64,000 nt of DNA, taken from the NCBI RefSeq assembly GCF_036324505.1, contig NC_086365.1, positions 5,266,655 through 5,330,654 of the forward strand, in the 5' to 3' direction. How positions within the stretch are numbered: position 1 is the first letter of the stretch; the number at the start of each line of letters is the position of its first letter. This document shows positions 49,421 to 61,653 of this stretch, piece after piece. Under the pieces are notes generated by a model. It was given only the letters and a program-made list of their open reading frames with translations. It made no database searches and was not told where the DNA came from. The DNA is from Eleginops maclovinus. Taxonomy: Eukaryota; Chordata; Actinopteri; Perciformes; Eleginopidae. The position numbers and the translations under genes were made by a program.

Positions 49421-52400
49421 TGTGTGTGTAAAATCAGACATGGCTTGTGGGAAAAAGTTAAACTTTGAAACACTAACAGCTTTCACAGGAATCAGATATC
49501 CTTTGCATGCCAGCAAACATCTGAACAGTAGAGTGTGTGTCCGGTACAGTGAGATGCAAGGATTAGCACAAACATATCTTTGTTTACTTTGAGGCTAGCT
49601 GTACAGCTTGTTAATGCAGGCTTGCAGCAGTGTGTGCAGGAGGAGTGTGTAAGTGAACACTTGGTGAGAGCAAGCGTTTCAATCCCCCCCCCCCCCCCGC
49701 CCCCCGCCCCCCAGCCTAACAAGACGAGAGCTGTCAATTCCTGACTTTCTTCAGCCTGTCAGTTCTGCTCCACACCACTATGACATAGCATTTCATGTGG
49801 ATAGTGTGTGTTTGTGTGTGTGTATGTCCTAAACCCATTCTCTCCTAAGTCATGGAGGCAAATTACAGCTGCAACATAATGTCTCAAATTCTTACTTCAT
49901 ACTGAACTGTATCAAATGTCCAAGATTAACATCCTTTTTTTTTAAGGCTAATGTTAATAATACCCTTCATTTCTGTTGTGAAAGCCTAAGGCTTACACTG
50001 CATTGAAATACAAAGCCTGATATATCTTATTCTTCCACTCCGCTCTATTAAAAACACTCAAAAGGAGCCTCACCGCTGCACTGGGTTACATATTCCTCTT
50101 AACTATGAACACGGGGATTTTGCTCCGATTCGACCCCTCACACATTTTCCTGATGCCGTAAATAATCAATAGAACACTGAATCCATAGCAGAACATTTTC
50201 CCCCACTAATGCACTATTTACTACGGAAGAGCAATGTTTGCCAGCAACTACAGTGGCCAGATGTTGGAGGTAATTACTGAGTCTGTTTCTGAAATGTAAC
50301 ATTATATAAGAGAACGTCAAAGAAAAAGCCAAACCAAGAAGGGGAAGTCAGAAGATATGGAGACATGGACCAATCTTTATGAAAACATATTTGAAATGCC
50401 AGAAATGCATAACAGTCCAAACACAAACAAGTTACAATTATAAACTAAACTCCGAAACTTAAATCCAAACTGATGTAAAACTATGTGCAGACCGATCACA
50501 TGCATTGATTTCTGGTGGCTGTCAAAGAGGAAGTTGCTCCACGGCTTCTCTTTCAACACGTCAATGGGCCTCGACCCTCTTTAATGGTGAAGTCCTGGGG
50601 TTACTACTTACTGCCATTAGCCCATCTGAGCCTAAGAGGGATAAATGGAGTGAGAAGCAGCAACATCACAGCTTCATCCAGCAGAGAGAACTGAGGGCGG
50701 GAGTTCATAAGAGAGGGAGGTGAGACACTCTATTCATAAACTTTACATGTAGAGGCAGGGCGGTGTGCAGACCTGTGACTGATAATCTGAACTCATGCAC
50801 AGGTTAGGTATGGTTCTGATTGATGTGACAAAGCCATAATACTCCTGCTAATTAAACGAGATGATTAGGGATTTAATATTTAATAACTACCAGCCTGAGT
50901 GTGCCAGTTCAAAAGTTGGTAGACTAAATATGAAAACATTGAAGCTCCGGACATGAAGGTAGAATAAGCGGCGCAGAGGTTTCAACTCTACTTTTCACAT
51001 TCCTTTACACTGTCAAAAAGTTACAAGAAAATAACTAAGAGATAGTCAGAAAAATCCAGTAATGGCTGCCAGAAAATGGAAATTCAATATTTCTATCAAA
51101 CATTTGTGTGATAAAAAGGCTCAGATGTATGCATGACAGTATGTAAGACTTGGACAAGGACAACGATTGTAGAGAGTACACACACACAAACACAGAAACA
51201 GGTTTGTGGTTTTATGTTGTACACGTAGGCTTGTTTATCCCTTCCAGACAAGTGTGTGTTTATCTCAAGAGGAGTGTCAATAGCAGAAAAGAGGCACTTT
51301 TCTCTAACCGCGTGGCAATGCTCTACACACTCTGTCTACTCCATACGTGACTAGAGGCCACTCTGCTGTCTTCCTATCTCAAGGATCACATCTCAGCTGC
51401 ACTGCCATTGTGTCGCTGCAATCTGGCTGTCAGTGCTGCGATGCTGTGCTGCTCTGTGGTAGAACTGATTATAACATCTGATCTGCAGTTCCCCAGCACT
51501 CTGCAGAATCTCAAATGCTGAGTTATTTGAAGGGAAGGACTTCTTATAGGAAAAACAAGTCAGAAATATGCAAGTTAATGCTTTCAAATCTAAATATTGA
51601 ACAAGGGCGAGACAGTTAAACCGGTGCTTTTGCTGCTATGATGAATTTAAAAAAGGTCTTTTGTTGAGACAAAGCATGGAAAAGGAAAAAGCTAAACCCA
51701 AAAGCTATATACTTGGTTTCCTAAAGATTGACATGCATATTTTTGTCACACTCTGCAATCATATATGATACGCACAAGATCACAAAAAGTATCTGTATTC
51801 AAGTGCTGCAGCAGAAATGGATTCCCTCATTTGTAACAAAGGAAATTCCATCAGAGAGGAATCCATCCAACACAATAAGAATAATCCTGAGTTAACGCAG
51901 AAAATAAGTAGAGGGATTATGCACACAATTCTGTACTCGGCGTGTGTCGCATTACAAATAGAATTCCATTCATTCCGTCAGAGGGCATATGGTGCGATGG
52001 GATATCGAGCATCACATTCCCGTGTGATCTGTCATGGAAAAAACTGCGTCAAAAGTGGGACGCTGCTTTCACAGGTTGTGGAAAATCGCACGCAGCTGTA
52101 GGATGACAAAAGAAAAGAATGATGAAAGTAAAACAAAAGGAGAAAGAGGAAGAGGGGTATCCAAGAATCAAGGACATGAATACGCAGGAAGTTGTTTGGG
52201 GTGGTGGTTTTAGTGACAACAGGTCCCTGGTGCTTCTGAAGCGGCGGGGATGAGTGACAGTCACCAGATGGATTATGATAAAGCCGCTCTGATTATCTGA
52301 GGCTTCAAAAAGCGCTGTAGAGGCTCTGTCTCCTCCACTGCACACAGCTGCAGACAGCTACAGCGGGACAGGTGGATATCAGCAGGGCTTACACTGCAAA

Positions 52401-53815
52401 AAACATCTCCACAAATCCTTCAGTCAAACATTTGGACCAACTCTGCTTAGGTAAGTTTAACATGCAGCACTTTGAGGGAACTTTTCAAAAAAGCTTGATG
52501 GCTTCTTGTTTCAAAACTTTGTTACAGAAAAACTAACAATGTAGGCCAAAATGATATTGATAGTTTTCTCTTAGCCATGCTTGCTATGTTTATCATGAAT
52601 CCTGTCAGAGTTTAAGATAACTTTCGGATCTGTGCTATTTAATTTTACTTCTGAGTTCCTCTTGAATAATTTAAAACCAGGAAGCTTCTGAGTCTTTAAT
52701 AAGTAGAAAAATAATCAGCTGATCCATTTCTGGAAACTTTTAGGGCTTAATATAAAAGCCACAAGGGCAATGGACACATCAGCAACAGTTTCGCTTTGTT
52801 ATCTTTCCTATGTATACATGTTTTTATGCCAGTCATTTCATTGGAAAACACTCATCATCCACTCAGAGGCCACTCAGTCTTCGATGTTTTCCTCTCATTA
52901 AAATGAATCATTTTGACCTTGCAGCAAAAAAGAGGGATCTGGTGAGAGTGTTGACATTAGAGAAATGTTGATTTGCTAACAAAAGGAACCATGTGCCACA
53001 AGGATTATTTTAAAGACTAAATCACAGATCAGTGGTCTTGCTGAGATTATTTTTTGCAGTGTAATGCACCAACTCTTTCCTTTCCCTCTCATCTCAATCC
53101 CTCTTCTCCATGTTCCCTCATCATCAAATGCTCCTCAGTGAGGCAGGGAGACGGACTGACTCACAGCCATGTCCAATTATCCCGACATGTGTCTGGACAC
53201 AAAGCAGGAATCCGGGATGTTTGGCTCCTGCTGCGTCACAGATCCGCACCCGTGTAGTTGGCTTAGCCTGAGTCGACCCCTCAAACTTTCTATAGGAGGA
53301 AGAATCCGCCTCCTCTCCCTCTCAGACTCTTTCTCACCTTTCTTTCTGGTTCGTCTCTCTGCAACACCACAGTGCTGCAGCCTGTCAGACATTCTGCAAA
53401 TGTTTGGAGTTCTCTTTCACCCTTCATGTAATCTCTGACTTTTGCTTTTTGATTGAGTCTCTTTTGCTCTCCAGCATGTAATGTGTGTGTCTGTTTTTCT
53501 CTCACTTGGCCAGGTAACAGCGCTCAGAGAGCTGCGAACAAACAGAACACCCACTCTGCTCAATTACGTCAGTGGTGCAATTTTATACCAAAAGACACTT
53601 TGCAATAAACCAGGTAACCTTCCAATTCAGACACACACACAAACACACACACACACACTCCACACTGTATAAGGGACAGCTCAACTCTCCTCCATGCTGC
53701 AGCCAATCACAGCCGAGCATTGAACACACACACAAAAGCATCTACAGTAGCCTCCTTGCACTGCTGTCGAAAAGGGGGTTGGCGGGGAAGGAGGGGGGGC
53801 GTCACTAGCAAGGCA

Positions 53816-53872
53816 GTTCCCATGGCAACATACAGGTGACTCACCAGCCGGTGATGCAGTTGCCGTGACAAC
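53816..53872. promoter_or_regulatory. Paired RFX/X-box-like palindromes
   Basis: GTTCCCATGGCAAC at 53816-53829 and GTTGCCGTGACAAC at 53859-53872 are each one mismatch from the palindromic X-box and lie 29 bp apart. A CCAAT box (AGCCAATCACAG) lies about 115 bp to the left. The surroundings are relatively GC-rich. A candidate enhancer or alternative promoter within anks1b, by inference only. Confidence 0.35.
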
Positions 53873-54204
53873 TTGCAGTGTGTAGCATCGCTATGGGAGC
53901 TGAGTGAGAGGGAAGAGTGCATTGTGGGTGTTTGTTGTCGTGGGAGTGGAAGCAGACCGAAGCACTGACAGGACGGAGAAAACAGAATCGATCCAAAGGT
54001 CCGAGCCTTTGTTCCGAGTGGAGTCCAGAGGGAGATGGAACTGAATGAAGAATAGAGGGCTTGGTATTTACTGGCTGCAGACTCTTATTTGGACTGGATT
54101 TATATTCGAGAAGGGTAGGAAATACAAATGTTCATGTTGTTCTCAGCAGCTAAAATCATCTTTGTGAATGAATTCACACCACGGTCAAACTAGAGGGGGG
54201 AGGG

Positions 54205-54420
54205 AGTACTCAGATCTGGTACTTCAGTAAAAGTAGAAGTACCAGAGTTATAAATTACTAAAGGTATTAAATAAATGCAGTGGAGTAAAAGTACACGATT
54301 TACCTCTGAAGGTTTTGGGGTAGAAGTGCCAAGTAGCAAAAAAATGATAGTAAGTAAAGTACAAGTATCCCAAAATGTATGTTAAGTACAGTACTTGAGT
54401 ACATGTACTTGCACCACTGC
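54205..54420 (-). repeat. Dispersed AAGTACTT-rich repeat, copy 4 (partial, inverted)
   Basis: It contains GGTACTTCAGTAAAAGTAGA, GGAGTAAAAGTACACGATTT and TACTTGAGTACATGTACTTG, matching the end parts of the family but lacking the ACCCTGCAGTATAC core. Confidence 0.6.
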
Positions 54421-56487
54421 TAACTAGAGAGAGCTTTGTGTTGAAGTGGAAATGAATTAAAGCACCATGATTCAACTTGTTGGTATATGAAATGCTTATG
54501 CGTAGAAAGAGGTGTTCATCATGGGGATAAACTCATAGGTCGTTATTAGCCTCCCCTCAGCTTAACACAGCGTTTTAGTGTCTTTCAGCTCAGTGTTTCC
54601 ATTCAACCATTATCCTCAAGCTGCTATTTTTAAAGCACATACACACAAACATTGATGAACATGCTTCCTGCCAGCTACAGTGATGCATGATTGGCTATTG
54701 AAGATGATCGAGCATTGAGAACAGAATGCATTGCGCAACAAAACTAAAATGTGCGCCAGCCAAAAAAAGTGATACGAGAAGTTATAAAATGAAGGATATT
54801 AAACACATTTTTGAGCCCAATGCTGTGGAGTTCCGTTCAACAAAGCCTCCTGAATAGAAGCTGTTTTTAAACCAGGATGTGGGGGTCCTTAACTTCTAAG
54901 ACGGTAAGCTGCTGGCTCTGCTGAGTCGGCGTGATCTGAAGATGTTTTTTCCAGTGAGGGCAGGGGAGGTCCAATTATTTTATGAGCTATGTTGATAATC
55001 CTCTGGAGCGCTCCTCTGTCTGCTGCTGTACAGTTTGCTTACCATGCTGTAATACAGTGTCAGTATTCTCTCTGCAGAGCGGAGGTATAAGGGCACCAGC
55101 AGCTTCACAGACTCATTGGTTTGCAAACCAAGTGTCCTCAGGAACTCATCTTTATTGCTTGATGCACTGCTTTAAAAAGATGAAAATCCATTCATGCAGG
55201 CAATTCATTTGTCTGTCTAACAGGAGAACACAGCTGATTTAGTTCTGCATTTCTAAAAAAGTGTTTAACAGTGGACACTTTGAAAAAGTAATAAAATCGA
55301 TGCGGCAGAACTAAAGATAAGGTCTTTTCCACTCCATGTTTTCTCTCTCATGGTCAGAACCTGGCTCCTACATTACCCAAAATGCTACGTTCTGCCAACA
55401 GCTAGGTATGATTAAGGTGCTGACTCGAGTGATGTTATTTGAGGCAATTGCTCCGTTTTCAAGCAGCTGGAGCTGGATTACATTTGATCCGTGCATGCAT
55501 TTTTTTAAATCACGCACTGTGCTAAAAGGCATACACTCAACAATGTATCCCACACAGCGTTGCTCTCACTCTCACCCACATTTTCCACACCTGTTTATTC
55601 CTCTGAAACGTGTGTTAATGTTGAATAAACAATACTTGGCATTCAGGTGGTTGAAATCTTCCACTCAAGTTGTGATCATCACAACAGCGGGATGTTCATA
55701 TGGATTCCTGCTTGTGAACAAAGTAAATATGATCCAATATGGAATCCACCATATGTTCCAACGTCAGATTGTAAGCTAACTAAGGACCAAGAACAAAGCG
55801 TGTACAAAGATCCGCAATAAATAAATAGTGTAAAGGAACATCTGGGAGGACAAATAGAGAATGAATTATATTTTTTAATCCAGATCCTTCTTATGAAAGA
55901 CAAAATCTAATACAGATGTTTATGTTTCCAGAAATTAGCAATCCTTGAACCCTTGATTTTGTGAGGAACAAAGGTATTATTTATATCAATATATTTTGAA
56001 TTAATATTATTTCATGTAAGTTAATTGAGAAATTAACAAAATAATTTAATGTTTTAATTAAATACAAGAATCTGAGGGGAAGGAAACCTTCCTGTCACTA
56101 CCATGGGAAAAATGTACCAGTTAGGAAAATTATGGAGGGGCGGTAGAGGGAGCAGAGGGGAGGGATGGGGAGATAAAAAGTCAGGATTTGTCCTTACAAC
56201 ATCTTGAGTTGTGAGGAACATAGTTAATTTTCAAGACTCAAAAGGAGAGTTTGTTGTGTCAGGCCTGATTCAGTATATTTCCCTTATGATAACACGCAGT
56301 GTCATGTTAAGGTTATGTATATATGTCAAGAAAAAATACAAGAGCCGTTTGAAAGATTAAAACATCTTTCAAATAAAACATAACGAGTGAAAACAGTGCA
56401 TTTAGCCTTTATGGTGTACCAATGCAACTTCACCCTTTGCATTGCAGTGCATATTTTGCCCAACAAAAGTTTTCTGAGTTGCCTTAC

Positions 56488-56644
56488 CATTGCGCGGACA
56501 GGTGTTGAGCCGGTGGTTGATATCGAGCGAGGAGGGTTTGCGTGTGACGGCTGTGGTCACAGACTCGTACGGGTTGTCCTCGTCCTCTGGCAGGAAAACG
56601 TCCAGAGATGGAGAGGCAACGAGCTCTGCTGAAGGCTTTGAGTC
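56488..56644 (-). CDS. anks1b: anks1b exon: SPSLDVFLPEDEDNPYE ... TRKPSSLDI
   Basis: The acceptor CCTTCTCCCAG precedes GACTCAAAG, and CGCAATG is followed by the donor GTAAGG. The 157-nt exon is 52 codons plus one nucleotide, DSKPSAELVASPSLDVF, LPEDEDNPYESVTTAV, then TRKPSSLDINHRLNTCPRN. Mammalian ANKS1B has SASLDTFPSENEN..., then DTAVTKKPCSLEI just before STGPTPDCSPPSP, so the order agrees. Its exit phase (1) exactly matches the 44087 acceptor. The entry is at a codon boundary, and the preceding exon (toward the ankyrin repeats) is not in the window. The NPYE motif is a possible phosphotyrosine or PTB-type site by inference. Confidence 0.93.
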
Positions 56645-59539
56645 CTGGGAGAAGGACAGAGAGAAAAAAGAGAGAAATATGAGGGCAATTTGTTATACAT
56701 ACCACATTATCCAGCAACAGAGTGTGCATAATGTGATGGGAAAAAGGGTTTCCAACCATGACTACAGCAGGAACTACCAGCAGCTTTACATTCATAAGCT
56801 AACAATACGCTAATAACATGAATTATTATGTATGACAGCTATACTGGCCTATTATCCCGTCAAACAGAGCCATACATGATGAATAATGTTGATAAATAGT
56901 GGTTGGGAAGCACAATAAAAGGCCCACTCACAGATGAGTCATGAAAAAGTCATTTTGATTTTATGATCTGTTATCAATAGAAAAACAGAGATGTTCAAAG
57001 TGAATTTTTCAAATGTGTGGTGAACAGCAACTATCCAGGGCCGATGTGTCCATTTTTTGTGTTGATGTTCGCCTGAAGTGCATCATTAGGTACAAAAAGA
57101 GAACAACAAAACACATCAGCGCAGTAATCTTTCAGTTCAGCTCGAGGATATCATTCAAGTTCAGCCACGTTCATACTGTTGGATTATCATGAAGGATTCA
57201 GGCCACCATTCAAAGCAAACACTGAGAAAAAAAGGGTTGTAAAAAGTTGGAATATTTCCTCTTTCCAGAACGGAGAGTTTATGATCCCTTCACGATGTCT
57301 GTCTCGTGATAACTCTGATCAATGATACTTTGCTGGACCTTTCCAAAAGTCAGAGTCAAAGTCAGGAAGTTTGTGTTTCTGTTAGGGGTGAATCAGTAAA
57401 TATTTTTTTATGTGATACCTTAATTAGAAAATATCTACACTGCAAATATATCTTAAAATCTAGAATGTGAAATGTAAAATAAAAGATAAGACGGGTTTAA
57501 TTTCAAATGATTAACTCCCTAACACATGGTGGGATGAATACATTTCTTTAACAGGGCGCAACATATCTATTGTTTACAAAATTGCAGTGGATTCTACTCG
57601 TCTGTAACCATAAAGGAATATGATTTATACGGCAATAATATACGCTGAGTCCAAGCTAATAACAACATGTAAACGTCATGCTTATTATGATCTCAGTTGA
57701 AATGACAACATCCTCATTAGTTCAGAAGAGTACATGTGTATCTATCCTGCTGTTATCTATACACAATGTTTAAAAGAAACACAGGTACTTTTGGTTAATT
57801 GAGTATTTATTTGTCTTAAAATCTCCTAAGAAGTCCACACAACTGCAGGTCCAAGCCCCTACTGTATACTATCATTTGCATACAAAATGATCGCATCAAT
57901 GATTTTTGCCGAAAGCACCTTGCAGCATTTTGAGAGCAGCTCATATTTTAGAGAAACATGTTAGGAAAGGTTTTCAGTCACCTTTATATAACAGTGTCCT
58001 CTTTGGCTATTCAAGGAGAGTTTCAGACCATATTTTGTTGCAGCATTGGTGAAAAGGTTAGGCCCCAAAGGGCTAAGAGAGAGTGAAACGAGGAGCAAAA
58101 GGTCCCTTATCTGTGAAGCAGATGTGTTCCCAGAAAGAATGAAAAACAACAGTGAGCAATGTGAAGCAGGGAAAAGGTTACAGGGCCAGCGTCATTTCAG
58201 CCACACTGACAAAACATTTGGTTCCAGCGATGCAGCCTCTGGATGTCTGCCTCTTCCCCATAAATCAACACTCTATCATAATTTCTGTCTGTGGCAGCCT
58301 GCCCCTGGTTATACCCTTCCTAATGGGATCAGTGGTAAACTTGTCACCATGGCAATAAGTTGTAATTTGTGGCTGCACACAACTCTCTACCCTCTGACTT
58401 GTGCTGCTTCTACCCTCTGCTCTCCTCATTAAACAGCCATTATTCCTCCTTTCAGCGTCTGATACTACATTACCCAAACTGCAACTGGTCGTTTATCACA
58501 CACTGAGCAACCTCACAATGGATTAATCATCCCCGCTGACAGAGCAATCAGTCCCCTTGATGATGTCTCTCCATCGCTCTCTCTGAACTCAATCTGAGAC
58601 TTATTTCACACCGCACTTTATTAAAAGGCCTACAAACTACGACCCCCCTCACCCCCCCTTTTCTCTCCATCAGCACTCAATTAAACTGCCATTACCAGCT
58701 AATGGAGACACGGTCCATCTTTCTGCCTTCACTCTGCAGGTGGTCCTGTCTGGGCTGATCCTGATTTGATGTGACACGCTGGTTAGCTGCAGTCTGATGG
58801 AGCTGCTGCTAAATAAAAACTCTGGATTCATTTTGAAGCTCAGATTTAAGGTGGAATTCGTCATATTCAAAATCATTTTTGGCGAATTTTGATTTTAAAA
58901 GCAAGAGGCAGCCTCGACATCAACATGTAAACTGCGTCTGACTGTGTGTACATGCACTGAGGAAGCATGGGTACACCTGGCTTTCTGCAGTATCCTGATC
59001 TGTTCATATAAACCAGAAATTGGGTTTCTGTAATTGATTAGAGAAACCTGACTTCCCCAGTTAGACTTCTTCTGGATAAAGCCATTTATACTGAACATGT
59101 GACTGGAATTCTAATCAGTTTTACCCACATGTGCATGATGCAAGAAGTCATTCACGGAAGCATCACTGTGATCACTGTTTTGTCAGCAAATAACAACGTC
59201 TCCTCTACTTTTGTACGTTTGAAGACGTCAACTTCAAGCACAATATATGATAATATAAATAGTTTTTCTTAAATGCCAAAATTGCACTTATAAATAATGT
59301 AGGTCCTTTAAAACCAGCAAAAAAATCTGACTAACATTTTATTTAAATAAGTTAGATTTTATGGTGATTAATATATTTTTCGTTAGTCACATAATAGGAA
59401 TTCTGGATGTATACAGGGGATGGTGGGAGGGAAGGTTGGGGTAATTATTTATTTGAAAGGTTATTTAGGTGGTCAACAAGGAAACCTTAAGCACCAGAAA
59501 TATATATTTTGGTAAAAATGTGAGATATGATCATTTTCT

Positions 59540-59619
59540 TGAGATTTCAACGGCTGGGGTCAAAATGACCCCTGTTGATAAGGGGTGTAAAGTCAATCTG
59601 AGAATAACAGGAGGGTTAA
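59540..59619. mobile_element. Fragment of a TTAA-ended (piggyBac-like) fish repeat
   Basis: GGGGTCAAAATGACCCC followed by AATAACAGGAGGGTTAA resembles the right end of a common fish repeat that terminates TTAACCCTCCTGTTAT. The left end is not recognisable. Confidence 0.4.
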
Positions 59620-61574
59620 GGAATTTGATGTTTGTTTTGAATTTTGATTAACAACAATTGTTGTGTCTCCTTACTTTTCCATTTTTGTATTATTAGGACT
59701 AGACCGCAAACTTTCCCTTACAATTAAAACAAATTTATCTCTCATGGCAAATGTGAACCTTAATAATCATCATTCTTTAACTTGACAGATACAATTATCT
59801 TTTCCTTGCATTATTGGCAGACAACTGTGATCTCGGCGGCGTTAAGACTCATACAAAACATTCGTCGTCGCCAATGATTTGTTTATTATCATAATTTCTA
59901 GGAGACAGGATTGCTATGACAGCAACACATACACACAGCATCCACGTATTGAAAGTGATTCCATCTAAAGTCCGACTGAAACTGAAAGCATCACACAGTT
60001 GGCTCTGGAAATGGATGTCAGTTCTAATTTCTAACAATTTAAACAGCTTTGCATCACTAAGAGTTAAACAAAAAGAGCAAATCTTCCAAAATATGATCTC
60101 AGTCATTTCAAGAACCTGATTAGAGACTGCTGCATGTAAACATGAATCCTCAGTCAATTGGATTTCCTGAGTAACCTTAACCTTGTTACGATTAAACAAA
60201 CCACAGTGTGTCTGTGACTACTAGGAAATACAATATATTGCTTCATGGAACGAAAGCTGGGAGAGGGTGATACTAGAAGAGACAGGAAGTGATGGGATTC
60301 ATGGGAAATGAGCAACCCTGATATGAAAACATAACACACTTCCCAACATTTCTTTTGAAAGACAGCGGAGATATTTAGGCTATAAAACTTCTCAACCATG
60401 GTTTCATTTGTTTACAGTAATTACCAAGATGTCACCATGAATTAACAATGATATACGGAAGCTTTAAAATGCCACAGGTGGAGTAGAATCATTAATAGAA
60501 GAGAAAGCACATGAGACAAGCTCCGAGACAGATAGAGCCAGAGAAAGAGATTCCTCTGAAGTGTCTGCAGGGAGAGTTAAATGAAAATGACAGAAGGGGA
60601 AGAAGAAGAAAGCAGGAATTGATTAAGAAATGTGCCTGGAATTATCTTTGGAAAGACAAAGAAATGAGGAATCATCCGTGCTGTTAATTAATTTCCTTTT
60701 CTCCCACCATGGGCTCAGTCGATTTCTCCCTCTCACTGTTTTTCTTCACATCACCTCTCATTATTCCTGGATTCTCAAACAGAAAGTGAAAGTGTGAGGA
60801 TAAAGCTGACAGGCGTAACCAAACCCATCGACCAGGGAAGAGCCAGAGCGAGAGGTAAACACAGGTGGATCAAAAGACGCCACGATCCAACTCAAAACTT
60901 ACTTTGGAGTTTTTGTCAGTGAATCCCAAGGAGACGAGTACGAGAGACAGAGCGGGAAGAGGGAAACAAGAGGAAGGGAAGCAGAGAAAGTGGGAGGGCA
61001 GTGAGTTTGGAGCAGGGATTTCCTCACACACACGAACATAGAAAAGATCCAAGTCAAGTACAGGCAACATGGCAAAATATCCAATTCAGCCAAACAAAAT
61101 GAGCCAACAGGGTCAAATCTTTCTCGCAAGCGGAAAACTACTACTCGACCCTGAAGAGGACACTCACTGAAAGGAAATCTCTCACGCTCAAGTCCAAAGT
61201 GAAGCCTGGAGCAAGAGAAAACCTGGATTTTAAATGAATCCCTCAGCGTGACAACAGGTTAAGCCACCTGAAATCTGGATGTTCTCTCACCTCTGCTTTC
61301 CTCTCAGCCCTGGCGGGGTCAGACGGATTTCTCAAAAGTTGGAGAAAAAGGATTCAAGCGGTCCGATTCGAGCAGTCCCTCCAACAAACAAACACTCGGT
61401 CCTCATTCATTTCCCTCCCTCCACCCTCCCTCTCTATCTTTCAGTGCAGAGATAGGACACAGAGCAACTTGTGTGTGAGCTGAACAGGAAGAGAGCACAC
61501 AAACAGAGGCCTCCTCCGGCCACTAATTAGCAGGTCGTATGCAGCTCCCACCCAACTGCAGATTAAACCTTTCG

Positions 61575-61577
<3 letters not shown>

Positions 61578-61653
<76 letters not shown>
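61578..61653. repeat. (GT)n microsatellite, 76 bp, one interruption
   Basis: GT repeats with one A interruption in intron sequence. Confidence 0.95.

Noticed and set aside
53707..53922. Minus-strand ORF (SHSDATHCKLSRQLHHRL) with acceptor-like and donor-like edges, considered as an anks1b exon
   Set aside because: It cannot lie between the 56488 and 44087 exons: the required frame contains a TAG at its third codon, and those two exons already join in phase at a conserved place.
60899..61129. Minus-strand ORF ending before a GTAAGT (LTDKNSK), considered as an upstream anks1b exon
   Set aside because: No acceptor AG lies in a usable place and the sequence does not resemble the expected acidic linker or ankyrin repeats.
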